Assembly: GCF_004768465.1 (NCBI RefSeq)
Contig: NZ_SRMF01000014.1
Span: 1-64,000, forward strand
Reading direction: 5' to 3'
Source of the DNA: Natronospirillum operosum
GTDB taxonomy: Bacteria; Pseudomonadota; Gammaproteobacteria; Pseudomonadales; Natronospirillaceae
Length of the DNA: 64,000 bases
The translations under genes were made by a program, and so were the position numbers. This document shows positions 34,411 through 43,500 of this stretch, piece by piece. The notes beneath the pieces were generated by a model. It saw nothing but the letters and a program-made list of their open reading frames with translations, was not told the origin of the DNA and made no database searches. Within the stretch, counting starts at the first letter, position 1. The number at the start of each line of letters is the position of its first letter.

Positions 34411-37041
34411 CTAAAGCAGGCCAAGTTCGCGCGCCCTGGCGATCGCTTCGGTGCGGCGCTGCACGTTGAGTTTTTCATAGATGGATTTGTTGTGGCCCTT
34501 GATGGTGCTCAGGGCTCGGTGCAGCCGTTCGCTGATTTCCTGATTCGACAACCCTTCGGCGACCAGGCGCAGCACTTCCAGTTCGCGCTTGCTGATGGGC
34601 TCGGCAAGCGCCGGCTGGTTGGTTTTCGATTCAGGCACCCTGGGCTGGCTGAACAGAGTTAACAGGGTTTGCACAAAAGCCGGGGCGACCTGGTCTGTGC
34701 CTGGTTGACTCTGAGCCGCTTTCAGCAGGGCCTCCATGGGTGCGCCTTCGTCCAGAAACACGCGCAAGGCTTTCTCGGGTTCGACCAGATCTATGGCTGG
34801 CGCGAGATGGTTCAAGGCCGCTGGCGCATCCCCGGCAGCGTGACTCACCAGGGCCCGAGACAGATGTTGGAGCAGCCGGTCCACATGCGTGACAGGCGGC
34901 GCGGTATCGGAGGCCAGCAGGGCCTCGGCTTCTGCGATATCTCTCCTGGCCAGACAGACGACGACGCGATAATGCGTCTGCGGGTGCAGTTTGGCCCAGT
35001 GCTCTGCCTGGACCGGGTTGTTTTGTTGCAGCGCCAGCCGCGTGCGCAGGCTCGCCAGGTAGGGGCGCTGCAAATCATAGCCATTTTGCACAATAGTCCT
35101 TTCGAGCCGTTTCAGCCGTTCATCGACGGCCGGGACGTCACCTTGTGCCAGGGCTATCTGGGCCATGAACAATTCACAGTAGGCGGCGCGGTCGGTATGA
35201 AGGATCTTCTGTGCCATGGGCAGCGCCAGGTTGGCGTATTCCCGGGCTTTTTCCAATTCGTTCCAATGATAGTGCACTATGCCCAGCGCCAGGAACGCAT
35301 CGCAAAGGGGCGGAGGTGGGGTGTCGCCGGCCTGTTCAAGGGCCTCCTGGCAGATATGGGCGACCTGATGGAACTTGAGGTTGTCCAGCCAGATCATGGC
35401 CAGACCCAGGCGACACATATTGCCGATAATGACGTGTCCGGTTTGATCACAGACGGCAAGGCTTTCCGAATAAGCCTGTTCTGCAAGGTCAGGCTCGCGG
35501 CGTAGCGAATGCGCATAACCGGAGGCCCAGGTGACAGAGGCGCGCACCGCCAGGTTGTCGGGTTTCAGGTGCTTCAGGGCAATGTTGGCCTGGATCAGTA
35601 TGGCGTCGTGATCGTGCCGGGTGACGGCAACAGAAGCTCTGATGGACGCGATACGGCCCAGTATCTCGGGGTCGACGCTGTCCGGGGGCAGTTGCTGCAG
35701 TGCGCGCTCGGCGTGGTCGGTCTTTTCCACCACCCCGTCAACACGCCCGAGGACCAGCAATGAAGACCCCCAATTCACCCACAAGTCTGGGTGGCGATTC
35801 ATGACGTCCGGTGACAAGGTTTCGAGCCAGCCTATGATGGGGAACACGCCGCCACGAAACTGCAGTGGCATGATGCCGCCGCCAATGATCTGCAGTGCGA
35901 GTTCGTAGTCTTCAGCGGCCGCAGCATGTTCAAACGCTTCCACTTCCAGTCCTTGCTGCAAAAACCAGCGGCTGGCCGCAACATGACGTTGACGCACACT
36001 CTCGGGGGACTGCTGCTGCAGGCGTTTACGCAACAGGTCGGCAAACAGGTGATGGTATCTGAACCACTGTCGCTCGGCGTCCAGAGGAACAATGAACAGG
36101 TTGGCGCGCTCAATGAAGTCCAGGGTTTTCTGGCTGGACTTGTCCCGGTGAGCATCGTCACCCGAGTCCATAACCGCATCGCACAGGGGTGCGCAGAAAC
36201 GCTTCAGGACCGCAGTGCAGAGCAGAAAATTCTGCATGGAAGCGGGTTGCTTCAGCAGCACGTCTTCCAGCAGGTACTCAACGATGAACTGATGTCCATG
36301 CTCGATCTGGGCAAGCAGGTCGTCGAGACCGACCTGACCTTGCAGCGACAGGGCCGCGAGCTGCAGCCCGGCAATCCAGCCTTCAGTGCTTCTTTCCAGT
36401 GCTGCTATACCCTGGGTCGGTATGTTCAACCGCATCATCTGGTTCAGGAAAAGAGTAATTTCTTCGGTGTTGAAACGCAGGTCGGCCGTCCTGAATTCAG
36501 TCAGATCGCCTTTGGCTCTCAGTCTGGCCAGTGCCAGCCTGGGCTCCTCTCGGGTCGTGATGACGAGGCGCACCGTGTCGGGCAGGTACTCAACCAGGTT
36601 GGTGAGCAGCGGATTCGTAGCTTCCGACTGGGCGCAGTGCAAATCATCCAGCACCAGGATGATGGTGTCTTCCAGATCGTGCAATTCGTTGATCAATTCG
36701 GTGGCCACAACATCGAGGGGCGGTGGCTGTGGCCCCTGCAGGGCCGCCATCATGCGCTCACCAAACCGGGGCTGCACCGTCTGTACGGCCGCAATCAGAT
36801 ACACCAGCAGCCGGTAGGGGTCTTTATCGTTATCATCCAGGGAGAGCCACGCCACCGCCTGACCCTGGTCGGCCAGCCAACTGCTGACCAGCGTGGTTTT
36901 GCCAAACCCTGCAGGGGCGGACATCAGGGTCAGCTTGCCTTCACGCCCGGCGCGAATGCGGTCCAGCAGGCGAGGACGACGGATCACCATCGCCTTCGCC
37001 GGGGGAGCATACAGTTTGGTGGCAAGTATCGGTGTGGGCAT
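34411..37041 (-). CDS. LuxR-family ATP-dependent regulator, MalT type (LAL)
   Basis: The 876-residue protein has an N-terminal STAND ATPase with Walker A SAPAGFGKTTL (about residue 41) and Walker B ILVLDDLH, a middle of helical TPR-like repeats, and a C-terminal LuxR helix-turn-helix (SKRELEVLRLVAEGLSNQEI, last 65 residues). MalT-type regulators multimerise on ATP and an inducer and activate nearby operons. None of its neighbours is an obvious target, so inducer and regulon are unknown. ATG 37041 is preferred (AGG just upstream) over TTG 37059. Confidence 0.88.
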   Translation of the reverse strand: MPTPILATKLYAPPAKAMVIRRPRLLDRIRAGREGKLTLMSAPAGFGKTTLVSSWLADQGQAVAWLSLDDNDKDPYRLLVYLIAAVQTVQPRFGERMMAALQGPQPPPLDVVATELINELHDLEDTIILVLDDLHCAQSEATNPLLTNLVEYLPDTVRLVITTREEPRLALARLRAKGDLTEFRTADLRFNTEEITLFLNQMMRLNIPTQGIAALERSTEGWIAGLQLAALSLQGQVGLDDLLAQIEHGHQFIVEYLLEDVLLKQPASMQNFLLCTAVLKRFCAPLCDAVMDSGDDAHRDKSSQKTLDFIERANLFIVPLDAERQWFRYHHLFADLLRKRLQQQSPESVRQRHVAASRWFLQQGLEVEAFEHAAAAEDYELALQIIGGGIMPLQFRGGVFPIIGWLETLSPDVMNRHPDLWVNWGSSLLVLGRVDGVVEKTDHAERALQQLPPDSVDPEILGRIASIRASVAVTRHDHDAILIQANIALKHLKPDNLAVRASVTWASGYAHSLRREPDLAEQAYSESLAVCDQTGHVIIGNMCRLGLAMIWLDNLKFHQVAHICQEALEQAGDTPPPPLCDAFLALGIVHYHWNELEKAREYANLALPMAQKILHTDRAAYCELFMAQIALAQGDVPAVDERLKRLERTIVQNGYDLQRPYLASLRTRLALQQNNPVQAEHWAKLHPQTHYRVVVCLARRDIAEAEALLASDTAPPVTHVDRLLQHLSRALVSHAAGDAPAALNHLAPAIDLVEPEKALRVFLDEGAPMEALLKAAQSQPGTDQVAPAFVQTLLTLFSQPRVPESKTNQPALAEPISKRELEVLRLVAEGLSNQEISERLHRALSTIKGHNKSIYEKLNVQRRTEAIARARELGLL

Positions 37042-37092
37042 TGCCTGATAGTACAACAAAGCAGCACCTGGCAGGGTAGTGAATTCTTGGCC

Positions 37093-37758
37093 CTAGAACC
37101 TGATACCCAGCGCCAGCATGGGGCTGCCACTCTCGGCAATGCCCAGTTGCCAGTCCAGATTGTCCAGCACTGCCTGGTCCCGGTTGTCTTGCTGCAGCCG
37201 CTTGACGGCTCGTTCTGCCGGGCCCGGAATGGCGAATCGCGCTACGCTGGCAGCAAGCGAAACCACACCGTTCAGCGTGTCTGAATCGCTGTCGCCATCG
37301 GCCAGGAAAAAGTAGTAGGACGCCAATCCGGCGTGCAGAACGCCTGAGGTGAGACGACTGCCGCGTTGGTCGCTGGCCAGTTGAAAGAGGGCGTCACGCG
37401 AACGCTGTTCACGTTCTGCGGGGTCTTCTATAGTCTCCACCCGGCTCAGTGCCCGTTCGGTAGACGTTTCGTAGTGGCGTGCCAGTACGCCACCGCCCAG
37501 TGCCACTGCACTGGTGACCGAGAGCAGGGAGGCCGCTTTGTAGCTGCCGTCAATGTGCGCACCTATGCCACCAATAGCCGCAACCCCCGCGCCGACGAAA
37601 AGCACATTGCTGGCCAGTCTGCGTTCGTCTTCGGCGCGCACCGATAGCTCGGTCAAGGTACCAAACGCCGATATTTCGAGCTCGTAGGCTGCGCTCTCCT
37701 GCACAGTGACTGTGGCAAGTACCAGCGCAAGAAGCGGAACTCTGAAAAAGGGTGTCAT
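37093..37758 (-). CDS. Hypothetical exported protein
   Basis: The 221-residue product has a signal peptide (MTPFFRVPLLALVLATVTV, likely cleaved after SAA at about residue 24). The mature part has two glycine/alanine-rich hydrophobic segments (about 50-65 and 78-92), an acidic charged middle and a C-terminal SPMLALGIRF that could be an outer-membrane-like end. No family recognised. It lies 52 bases upstream of the MalT-type regulator on the same strand and may share its transcript. Confidence 0.6.
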   Translation of the reverse strand: MTPFFRVPLLALVLATVTVQESAAYELEISAFGTLTELSVRAEDERRLASNVLFVGAGVAAIGGIGAHIDGSYKAASLLSVTSAVALGGGVLARHYETSTERALSRVETIEDPAEREQRSRDALFQLASDQRGSRLTSGVLHAGLASYYFFLADGDSDSDTLNGVVSLAASVARFAIPGPAERAVKRLQQDNRDQAVLDNLDWQLGIAESGSPMLALGIRF

Positions 37759-37922
37759 GGGCCGACTCCAATGATTGTGGACTCGGGGCAGTTTATGGGA
37801 GCCGGGTTATTCGGCTTAGATACTAAAGTAGGGTTTTAGGTCGGGTTTTCGGACTGTTGGGTGGCGCGGGGGAGTTGGAGGTCGGCAGGAGCAGAGAGCC
37901 TCTGATCTGGCCAGGGCCGTTA

Positions 37923-38183
37923 CTATCGAATAAAGACGCCCTCTGCCCGCAGCCGCTGTGCCTGCTCATCCCGCCCGGGGTGGTCGGGCAGGCGGCCGTC
38001 GGCGCGGATGACGCGATGCCAGGGCAGGCGGGTGCCTTCCGGCAACTGGCTCATGGCGCGCGCCACCGAGCGTGCGCTGGCGCCGCTGATCTGCTGTGCC
38101 AGGGCGCCATAGCTGGTGGTGGTGCCGGGTGGAATCATGGCTACCAGGGTGTAGAGTTGTTCACGCCAGTCGGGTTCGGCCAT
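37923..38183 (-). CDS. Alkyltransferase-like protein (ATL, MGMT family)
   Basis: The 86-residue protein is the DNA-binding domain of O6-alkylguanine methyltransferases: IPPGTTTSYGALAQQI, the arginine-finger helix SARSVARAM and PWHRVI. The catalytic cysteine of the PCHR motif is replaced by tryptophan (W55), the defining feature of ATL proteins, which bind alkylated bases and hand them to nucleotide excision repair rather than repairing them. Divergent from rsmE. Confidence 0.92.
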   Translation of the reverse strand: MAEPDWREQLYTLVAMIPPGTTTSYGALAQQISGASARSVARAMSQLPEGTRLPWHRVIRADGRLPDHPGRDEQAQRLRAEGVFIR

Positions 38184-38226
38184 AATGCGGTTCCGTTCAT
38201 GCAGCCAGTCACAGGCCTGTCAGTCT

Positions 38227-38952
38227 ATGCCCATTTCGCGTTTTCATGAAGCCCAGCCACTGGCACCCGGCCAGACCGTCGATCTGAGTCCGGAGACGGT
38301 GCAGCACATCCGTGCGCTGCGTCTGGAGTCCGGCGCTGCCGTGGTGCTGTTCAATGGCGATGGCCAGGACTATCAGGGCGAACTGACGCTGAGCGGGAAG
38401 AAGCAGGCGACGGTGGCCATCAAGACCGAGGTGGCAGTGGAATCCGAAAGCCCGGTGGCGGTGCGTCTGGGCATTGGCATGTCGCTGGGTGATCGCATGG
38501 AGTATGCGATCCAGAAGGCCACCGAACTTGGCGTCTTGAGCATCACGCCGCTGGCGACCGAGCGTTCAGAGCTGCGCCTGAAGGGCGAGCGGGCGGAGAA
38601 GAAACAGGCGCGCTGGCAGCAGGTGGCGATCAGTGCCGCCGAGCAATGCGCCCGCGCCCGGGTACCCGAGGTCGCTCCGGTGCAGGCGTTGGCTGACTGG
38701 CTGCAGACCGTGCCGCTGACGGATCTGCGCCTGGTGCTGCATCATGAACATGCAACCCGGTTGCAGGAGCTGCCGCCGCCGACCGCGATAACGGCTCTGA
38801 TCGGGCCCGAAGGCGGGTTGTCCGAACAGGATCTGGCGCGCGCCCAGGCCGCTGGCTTTACGCCGGTGGTATTGGGGCCGCGCGTGCTGCGCACCGAAAC
38901 CGCACCGGTGGCGCTGCTGTCTGCGGTGCAGGCGCTCTGGGGTGACTACTGA
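38227..38952 (+). CDS. rsmE: 16S rRNA (uracil-1498-N3)-methyltransferase
   Basis: The 241-residue SPOUT methyltransferase has an N-terminal PUA-like domain (FHEAQPL, VLFNGDGQDYQGEL) and a C-terminal knot with QKATELGV, AISAAEQCARARVPEV, IGPEGGLSEQD and GPRVLRTETAPVALLSA. It methylates U1498 of 16S rRNA. ATG 38227 matches the family start. It converges on chpC with a seven-base overlap. Confidence 0.96.
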   Translation: MPISRFHEAQPLAPGQTVDLSPETVQHIRALRLESGAAVVLFNGDGQDYQGELTLSGKKQATVAIKTEVAVESESPVAVRLGIGMSLGDRMEYAIQKATELGVLSITPLATERSELRLKGERAEKKQARWQQVAISAAEQCARARVPEVAPVQALADWLQTVPLTDLRLVLHHEHATRLQELPPPTAITALIGPEGGLSEQDLARAQAAGFTPVVLGPRVLRTETAPVALLSAVQALWGDY

Positions 38953-39443
38953 CGCAGCATGCTGGCCAGTTGCTGTTCCAGCCAGGCGATATCGGGGATA
39001 TGGGCTTGCCCCATCTCGGTGTCCACTGTAAACAGGGTGCCCGGCAACTGGTCATCCGCGCTGTCGGTGGCCGCACTCAGTGACTCGGGGCTGATCCGCA
39101 GCATGCGCGGAATGCCCTGAATCAGCAGGGCATAGAAGGGGCTGTCGAGATCATCATAGAGACGGTTCATCACCGCAAAGCGATGGTCCTCGCTGTCGGC
39201 TTCGATGGGATGCCCGGTCAGCCCTTCCCACCTGACGACTGGTATGCCGTGTCCGCGCCAGAGGATCTGACCGGCCAGCCAGTCCAGACCCGTGCTGCCC
39301 TCGTCGGTGGGGGTGTCCCCGGGGGCCAGCTCGGCCATGGTGATATTGGGTATCAGCAGTTGCAGACCACCCTGCAGGGGCAGCAGCAGGGCGGTCAGTT
39401 CGTCACTGCGCTCACCGCGGGTCGGGTTCAAGCTCTGCGTCAT
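38946..39443 (-). CDS. chpC: CheW-like protein ChpC of the Pil-Chp system
   Basis: The 165-residue protein has a CheW-like beta-barrel (LLLPLQGGLQLLIPN...GIPVVRWEGL) and lies last in the pil-chp order. It probably couples an extra receptor to the ChpA kinase. GGGAG lies six bases before ATG 39443. It overlaps chpB by 32 bases. Divergent from PilI, as ChpC is in Pseudomonas. Confidence 0.88.
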   Translation of the reverse strand: MTQSLNPTRGERSDELTALLLPLQGGLQLLIPNITMAELAPGDTPTDEGSTGLDWLAGQILWRGHGIPVVRWEGLTGHPIEADSEDHRFAVMNRLYDDLDSPFYALLIQGIPRMLRISPESLSAATDSADDQLPGTLFTVDTEMGQAHIPDIAWLEQQLASMLRQ

Positions 39444-40524
39444 GCGGATCTCCCGTTGTTGATTCCGGTTCCGGCCTGGCGGCACCGTATTGCAGATGAT
39501 GCAGCAGGGCCTGTGCCAGTGCCACTGGGTCGCCCTGGGCGGTGTGCAGCCCGGCGGCGCGGATGGCTTCCGGCATGGCAGGCTGTATGCAGCTGTCCGG
39601 GGCCTGTACCCACACCTCGCCGTTGGCAGCGCGCAAGGTATCGGCGCCCAGCAGGGCGTCACCCCCCATACCACTGAATACCATGGCATGGACCCGGCCG
39701 GGAAAGGCGGCCGCCAGGGTCTGCATCAGTTCATCCAGGCAGGGGCTGAAGGGCCCGCGCCAGCCGTATTCGTTGTGGTGCAGGCGGCCCGTGGTGGCGA
39801 CGCGCAGGCTGTGCGATACCGGCACCACATTGACGGTGCCGGCGGGCAGCGTGCTGCCGGACTGCAGGCGCTGCACTGGCAGCGCGCAGTGCCGCCCCAG
39901 GCTGCTTATCAGCTGGTCTTCAAAATGGCTGTCGATGTGCTGGGCATAGAGAAAGCGACAGGGCAGCCCGGCCGGCAGCACATCCAGAAAGGCCTTGATT
40001 GCTGCCGGCCCGCCCAGAGACGCGGCCAGAATCCACAGTGGCGTATTGTCATCCGGTGAGCGCTGGCGCAGGGCTTCCGGCAGCGTCAGGGTCCGCTGGG
40101 CCGAGGAGCGCAGTTGTTGCAGATCCCGGCGTGATACCTCCGGGGCGGTCGGTGGGGGCTGTCGGGTACGGTCGGCCAGGGCTTCGGCGATGGTTTTCAG
40201 CAGCCGGCGCTCCCACAGGCGATAGGCGGTGTCATTGCGCTCGCAGGCCGGGGCCTCGTCAAACAGCACCGGGCAGTCACGCGCTTCATAGAGGGTATCG
40301 CGGATCTCGGGATCACAGTGGTCCAGATCTGCATCGACCAGCCACAGCCCGATGGTGGCGCTCTGCACCAAGGCCGGGTTCAGGCGGTCCGGCGTGGTGC
40401 TGATCACTACGTCATAGCCGGCTTCCGACAGCAGTGCCCGCAGGCGCTGTTGCTGCAACAGGTCGTCGGCCAGCACGGCAACAGTGGGGGGATGGCGGGC
40501 CTGGTCCGGTGGCGCTGCTGTCAT
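39412..40524 (-). CDS. chpB: Protein-glutamate methylesterase ChpB (CheB type)
   Basis: The 370-residue protein has the CheB esterase domain at about 165-345: nucleophile in AASLGGP, histidine in AQHI and the aspartate in FSGMGGDA. It demethylates the PilJ receptor. The N-terminal 130 residues look like a degenerate receiver (AVLADDLLQQQRLRALLSEAG) with little of the usual phosphorylation pocket. Starts within the chpA stop (ATGA). Confidence 0.9.
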   Translation of the reverse strand: MTAAPPDQARHPPTVAVLADDLLQQQRLRALLSEAGYDVVISTTPDRLNPALVQSATIGLWLVDADLDHCDPEIRDTLYEARDCPVLFDEAPACERNDTAYRLWERRLLKTIAEALADRTRQPPPTAPEVSRRDLQQLRSSAQRTLTLPEALRQRSPDDNTPLWILAASLGGPAAIKAFLDVLPAGLPCRFLYAQHIDSHFEDQLISSLGRHCALPVQRLQSGSTLPAGTVNVVPVSHSLRVATTGRLHHNEYGWRGPFSPCLDELMQTLAAAFPGRVHAMVFSGMGGDALLGADTLRAANGEVWVQAPDSCIQPAMPEAIRAAGLHTAQGDPVALAQALLHHLQYGAARPEPESTTGDPHDAELEPDPR

Positions 40525-43500
40525 GGCTCTCTGGTCAGCCGCCGAATGGCATCCAGCAGCGGACCCTCCTGAAAGGGCTTGCCCATGTATTCGTTCACGC
40601 CGATCTCATGAGCACGGTCCTTGTGTTTCTGGCCGCTGCGCGAGGTAATCATGATGATGGGTATGCGGCTCAGGCGTTCGGTGTGACGCACGCGGTTGGC
40701 GACTTCGAAGCCGTCCATGCGCGGCATTTCGATATCCAGCAGAATGATGTCGGGTTCATGGTCCTGCAACTGGGTCATGGCATCCACGCCGTCCTTGGCG
40801 GTCAGTACCTGCATGCCATGGCGTTCCAGCAGGCGGCTGGTGACCTTGCGCACGGTTACCGAGTCATCCACCACCATGACGTTCAGGGTGCGTTCAATGG
40901 CTCGCTGTGGCTGCACGGGGGTGTCGGCATCGCTTTCATCGCTTTCCAGCGCCGCTGGCGCTGCGTGTTCCAGTGACTGGCTGGTCACATGGCTGCGCAG
41001 CAGTGCTGGCAGGTCGAGAATCACCACCACGCTGCCGTCACCGAGAATGGTGGCGCCGGATACCGACGGTACGCTGGCGAACTGGGGCCCCAGGGTCTTG
41101 ACCACGACTTCGCGTGAGCCCATCAGCCGGTCGACGTGCATGGCCAGGGGTTCCTTGCGGTCCATGGCCTTGACCAGAATCAGCGGCTGCGGATGAGTCA
41201 GTTCGTCGACATGCAACTGGTGGTCTGCGCCCATGACTTCCGCCAGCGAGCGAACCCGGTACTGGGCACTGCCATAGGCAAAGCGGGCGTGATCGTCATG
41301 CAGATAGTGGCTCAGTTGGTCCGGCTGCACGCGGGCGACCCCGTCTATGGTGTTCAGCGGGATGGCGTAGATATCCTCGCCCACACCCACCATCAGCGCC
41401 CGGTTGACCGATACCGTGAAGGGCAGACGGACGGTGAAGACGGTACCGGCGCCTTCCGTGGTGGCAATATCCATGGTGCCGCCGAGCGCCTTCACCTCGT
41501 TGTGCACCACATCCATGCCGACGCCGCGGCCCGAGATCTGGGTGACCTCGCTGGCAGTGGAGAAGCCACTGGTGAGGATGAACTGCAGCACCTCATGGTC
41601 ATCCATCTCCGAGTCGGCGTCGATCAGGCCACGCTCCAGTGCCTTGGCGCGCACGTCATCCACATTGATGCCCTGGCCGTCATCGCTGAGGCGCAGCACG
41701 ATATCGCCACCCTCGCGCTGCAGGTTCAGCCGGATCAGGCCCTCGGCAGGCTTGCCGGCAGCAGCACGCCCGGCAGCATCTTCCAGACCATGGTCGACGG
41801 CGTTGCGCAGCATGTGCTCGAGTGGTGACACCATGCGTTCAAGTACGCTGCGGTCCATCTCGCCCTCGGCGTTCTCGATCTCGAAGCGGGCCTGCTTGTC
41901 CAGTTCGTTGCAGACCTGGCGCACGATGCGTCGCAGTCTGGGCACCAGACGGGCGAAGGGCACCATGCGCGTCTGCATCAGGCCTTCTTGCAGATCGGAA
42001 TGGATGCGGGACTGCTGCAGCAGGACGGTTTCGGCATCGCGAGACTTGTTGGCCAGGGTGGCGCGCAGATCCACCAGGTCGGACGACGTCTCCATCAGGG
42101 AGCGGGACAGCTGCTGGATCTGGGAATAGCGGTCCATCTCCAGCGGGTCGAAATCCTGATAATCGGTTTCCTCGGCACGCTCCTGCCGGAACAGCACCTG
42201 AGCTTCGGTCTCGATGTCGAGCTGGCGCACCTTCTCGCGCAGGCGGTCGATGGTGGTGTCCAGATCGTTCAGGGTAAAGCCGAGGTCGCTGATCTGCTCT
42301 TCCAGCCGCGCGCGTGAAATGCTGCTTTCACCCGCGAGGTTGACGAGGTTCTCCAGCAGTGTGGCGTTGACCTTGACCGTTTCCTGCGGCTGCACTCGCC
42401 GCTGCGGCGCGGCATTGCCGTCGTCGGTGCTGGTCTGGGTGTCTGTGGTGTCGGCTTCCCGGCCCGGTTCCGGGCGCTGGAAGGGAATGACATTGGAGCT
42501 GCTGTCTTCACTCGTGCCCGTTGGTGGCGTGCCGCCGAGCAGGGCCTGCAGCTCTTCCACGGCCTGGGCTATCAGGTCATGTTGCTGCAGTACCTGGCGA
42601 AAAAAGTCCTGATTCAGCGGCACTCGGTCCTGCTGGGCCCGAATCACAAAGGTTTCCAACTCATGGCTGAGTGTACCGAGCGACGGCAGCCGTGCCAGGC
42701 GGGCACCGCCCTTGAGCGTGTGCAGCACGCGCTTCATTTCATCGGCGGCCAGCTCGTTGGACGGCCGTTCGCGCCACTGGGCGATGGATTCATCCAGTTC
42801 GTGGACCAGCTCGGCCGCCTCGTCCACAAATACTTCAAGTATATCCGGGTCGAGGTTTTCCAGTTCTACCGGAGAAAAAAAAGCCGAACCCTGGGTGGCA
42901 GTGTCGAGCGCGGTTGTTTCCGGGCCGGCCTCAGGGAGTTGTTCGCCGCGGCGCAAGGCCCGGAGGCGGGCAATACGATGCTGTGCCGGCGGACAACTCT
43001 GGTGCAGGCTGATCTGCTGGATCATCTCGGCCAGCTCGTCCTGCGCCTGCTGTACCTCGGCCAGCAGCGCAGGGTCAGCGGCCAACTGGTCGGTGCTCAG
43101 GCCTTCGTAGATGAATTCCAGTTCATGCGCGAGGTCGGCGATCGGCGCGATTTCGGCCATACGGGCGCCGCCCTTGAGGGTGTGCAGATCACGCTGCAGG
43201 GTGACCACCGGTGAGCGATCATCGGGCTCGGCCAGCCATTTTTCCAGCGCTTCGGCTATGGTTTCGAGGAGTTCTCCGGCTTCTTCGAGAAAGATATCGA
43301 CCAGCTCGGGGTCACCACCTCCCACCGGCACTGTCGGCGCGGATTCGTCTGGTAGGGGTTCAGTGCCGGCAGGCGTGCAGTCGGCTGCGGTTTCGGCCTC
43401 CCAGGGTGGCCGGGAGTCATCAACCGGGGTGGCTGGCGTCGCTGAAGGGGCGGGTGGCGTGCTGGCGCTCAGGGGCTGGTCCGGTTCCTTGCCGGTCACC

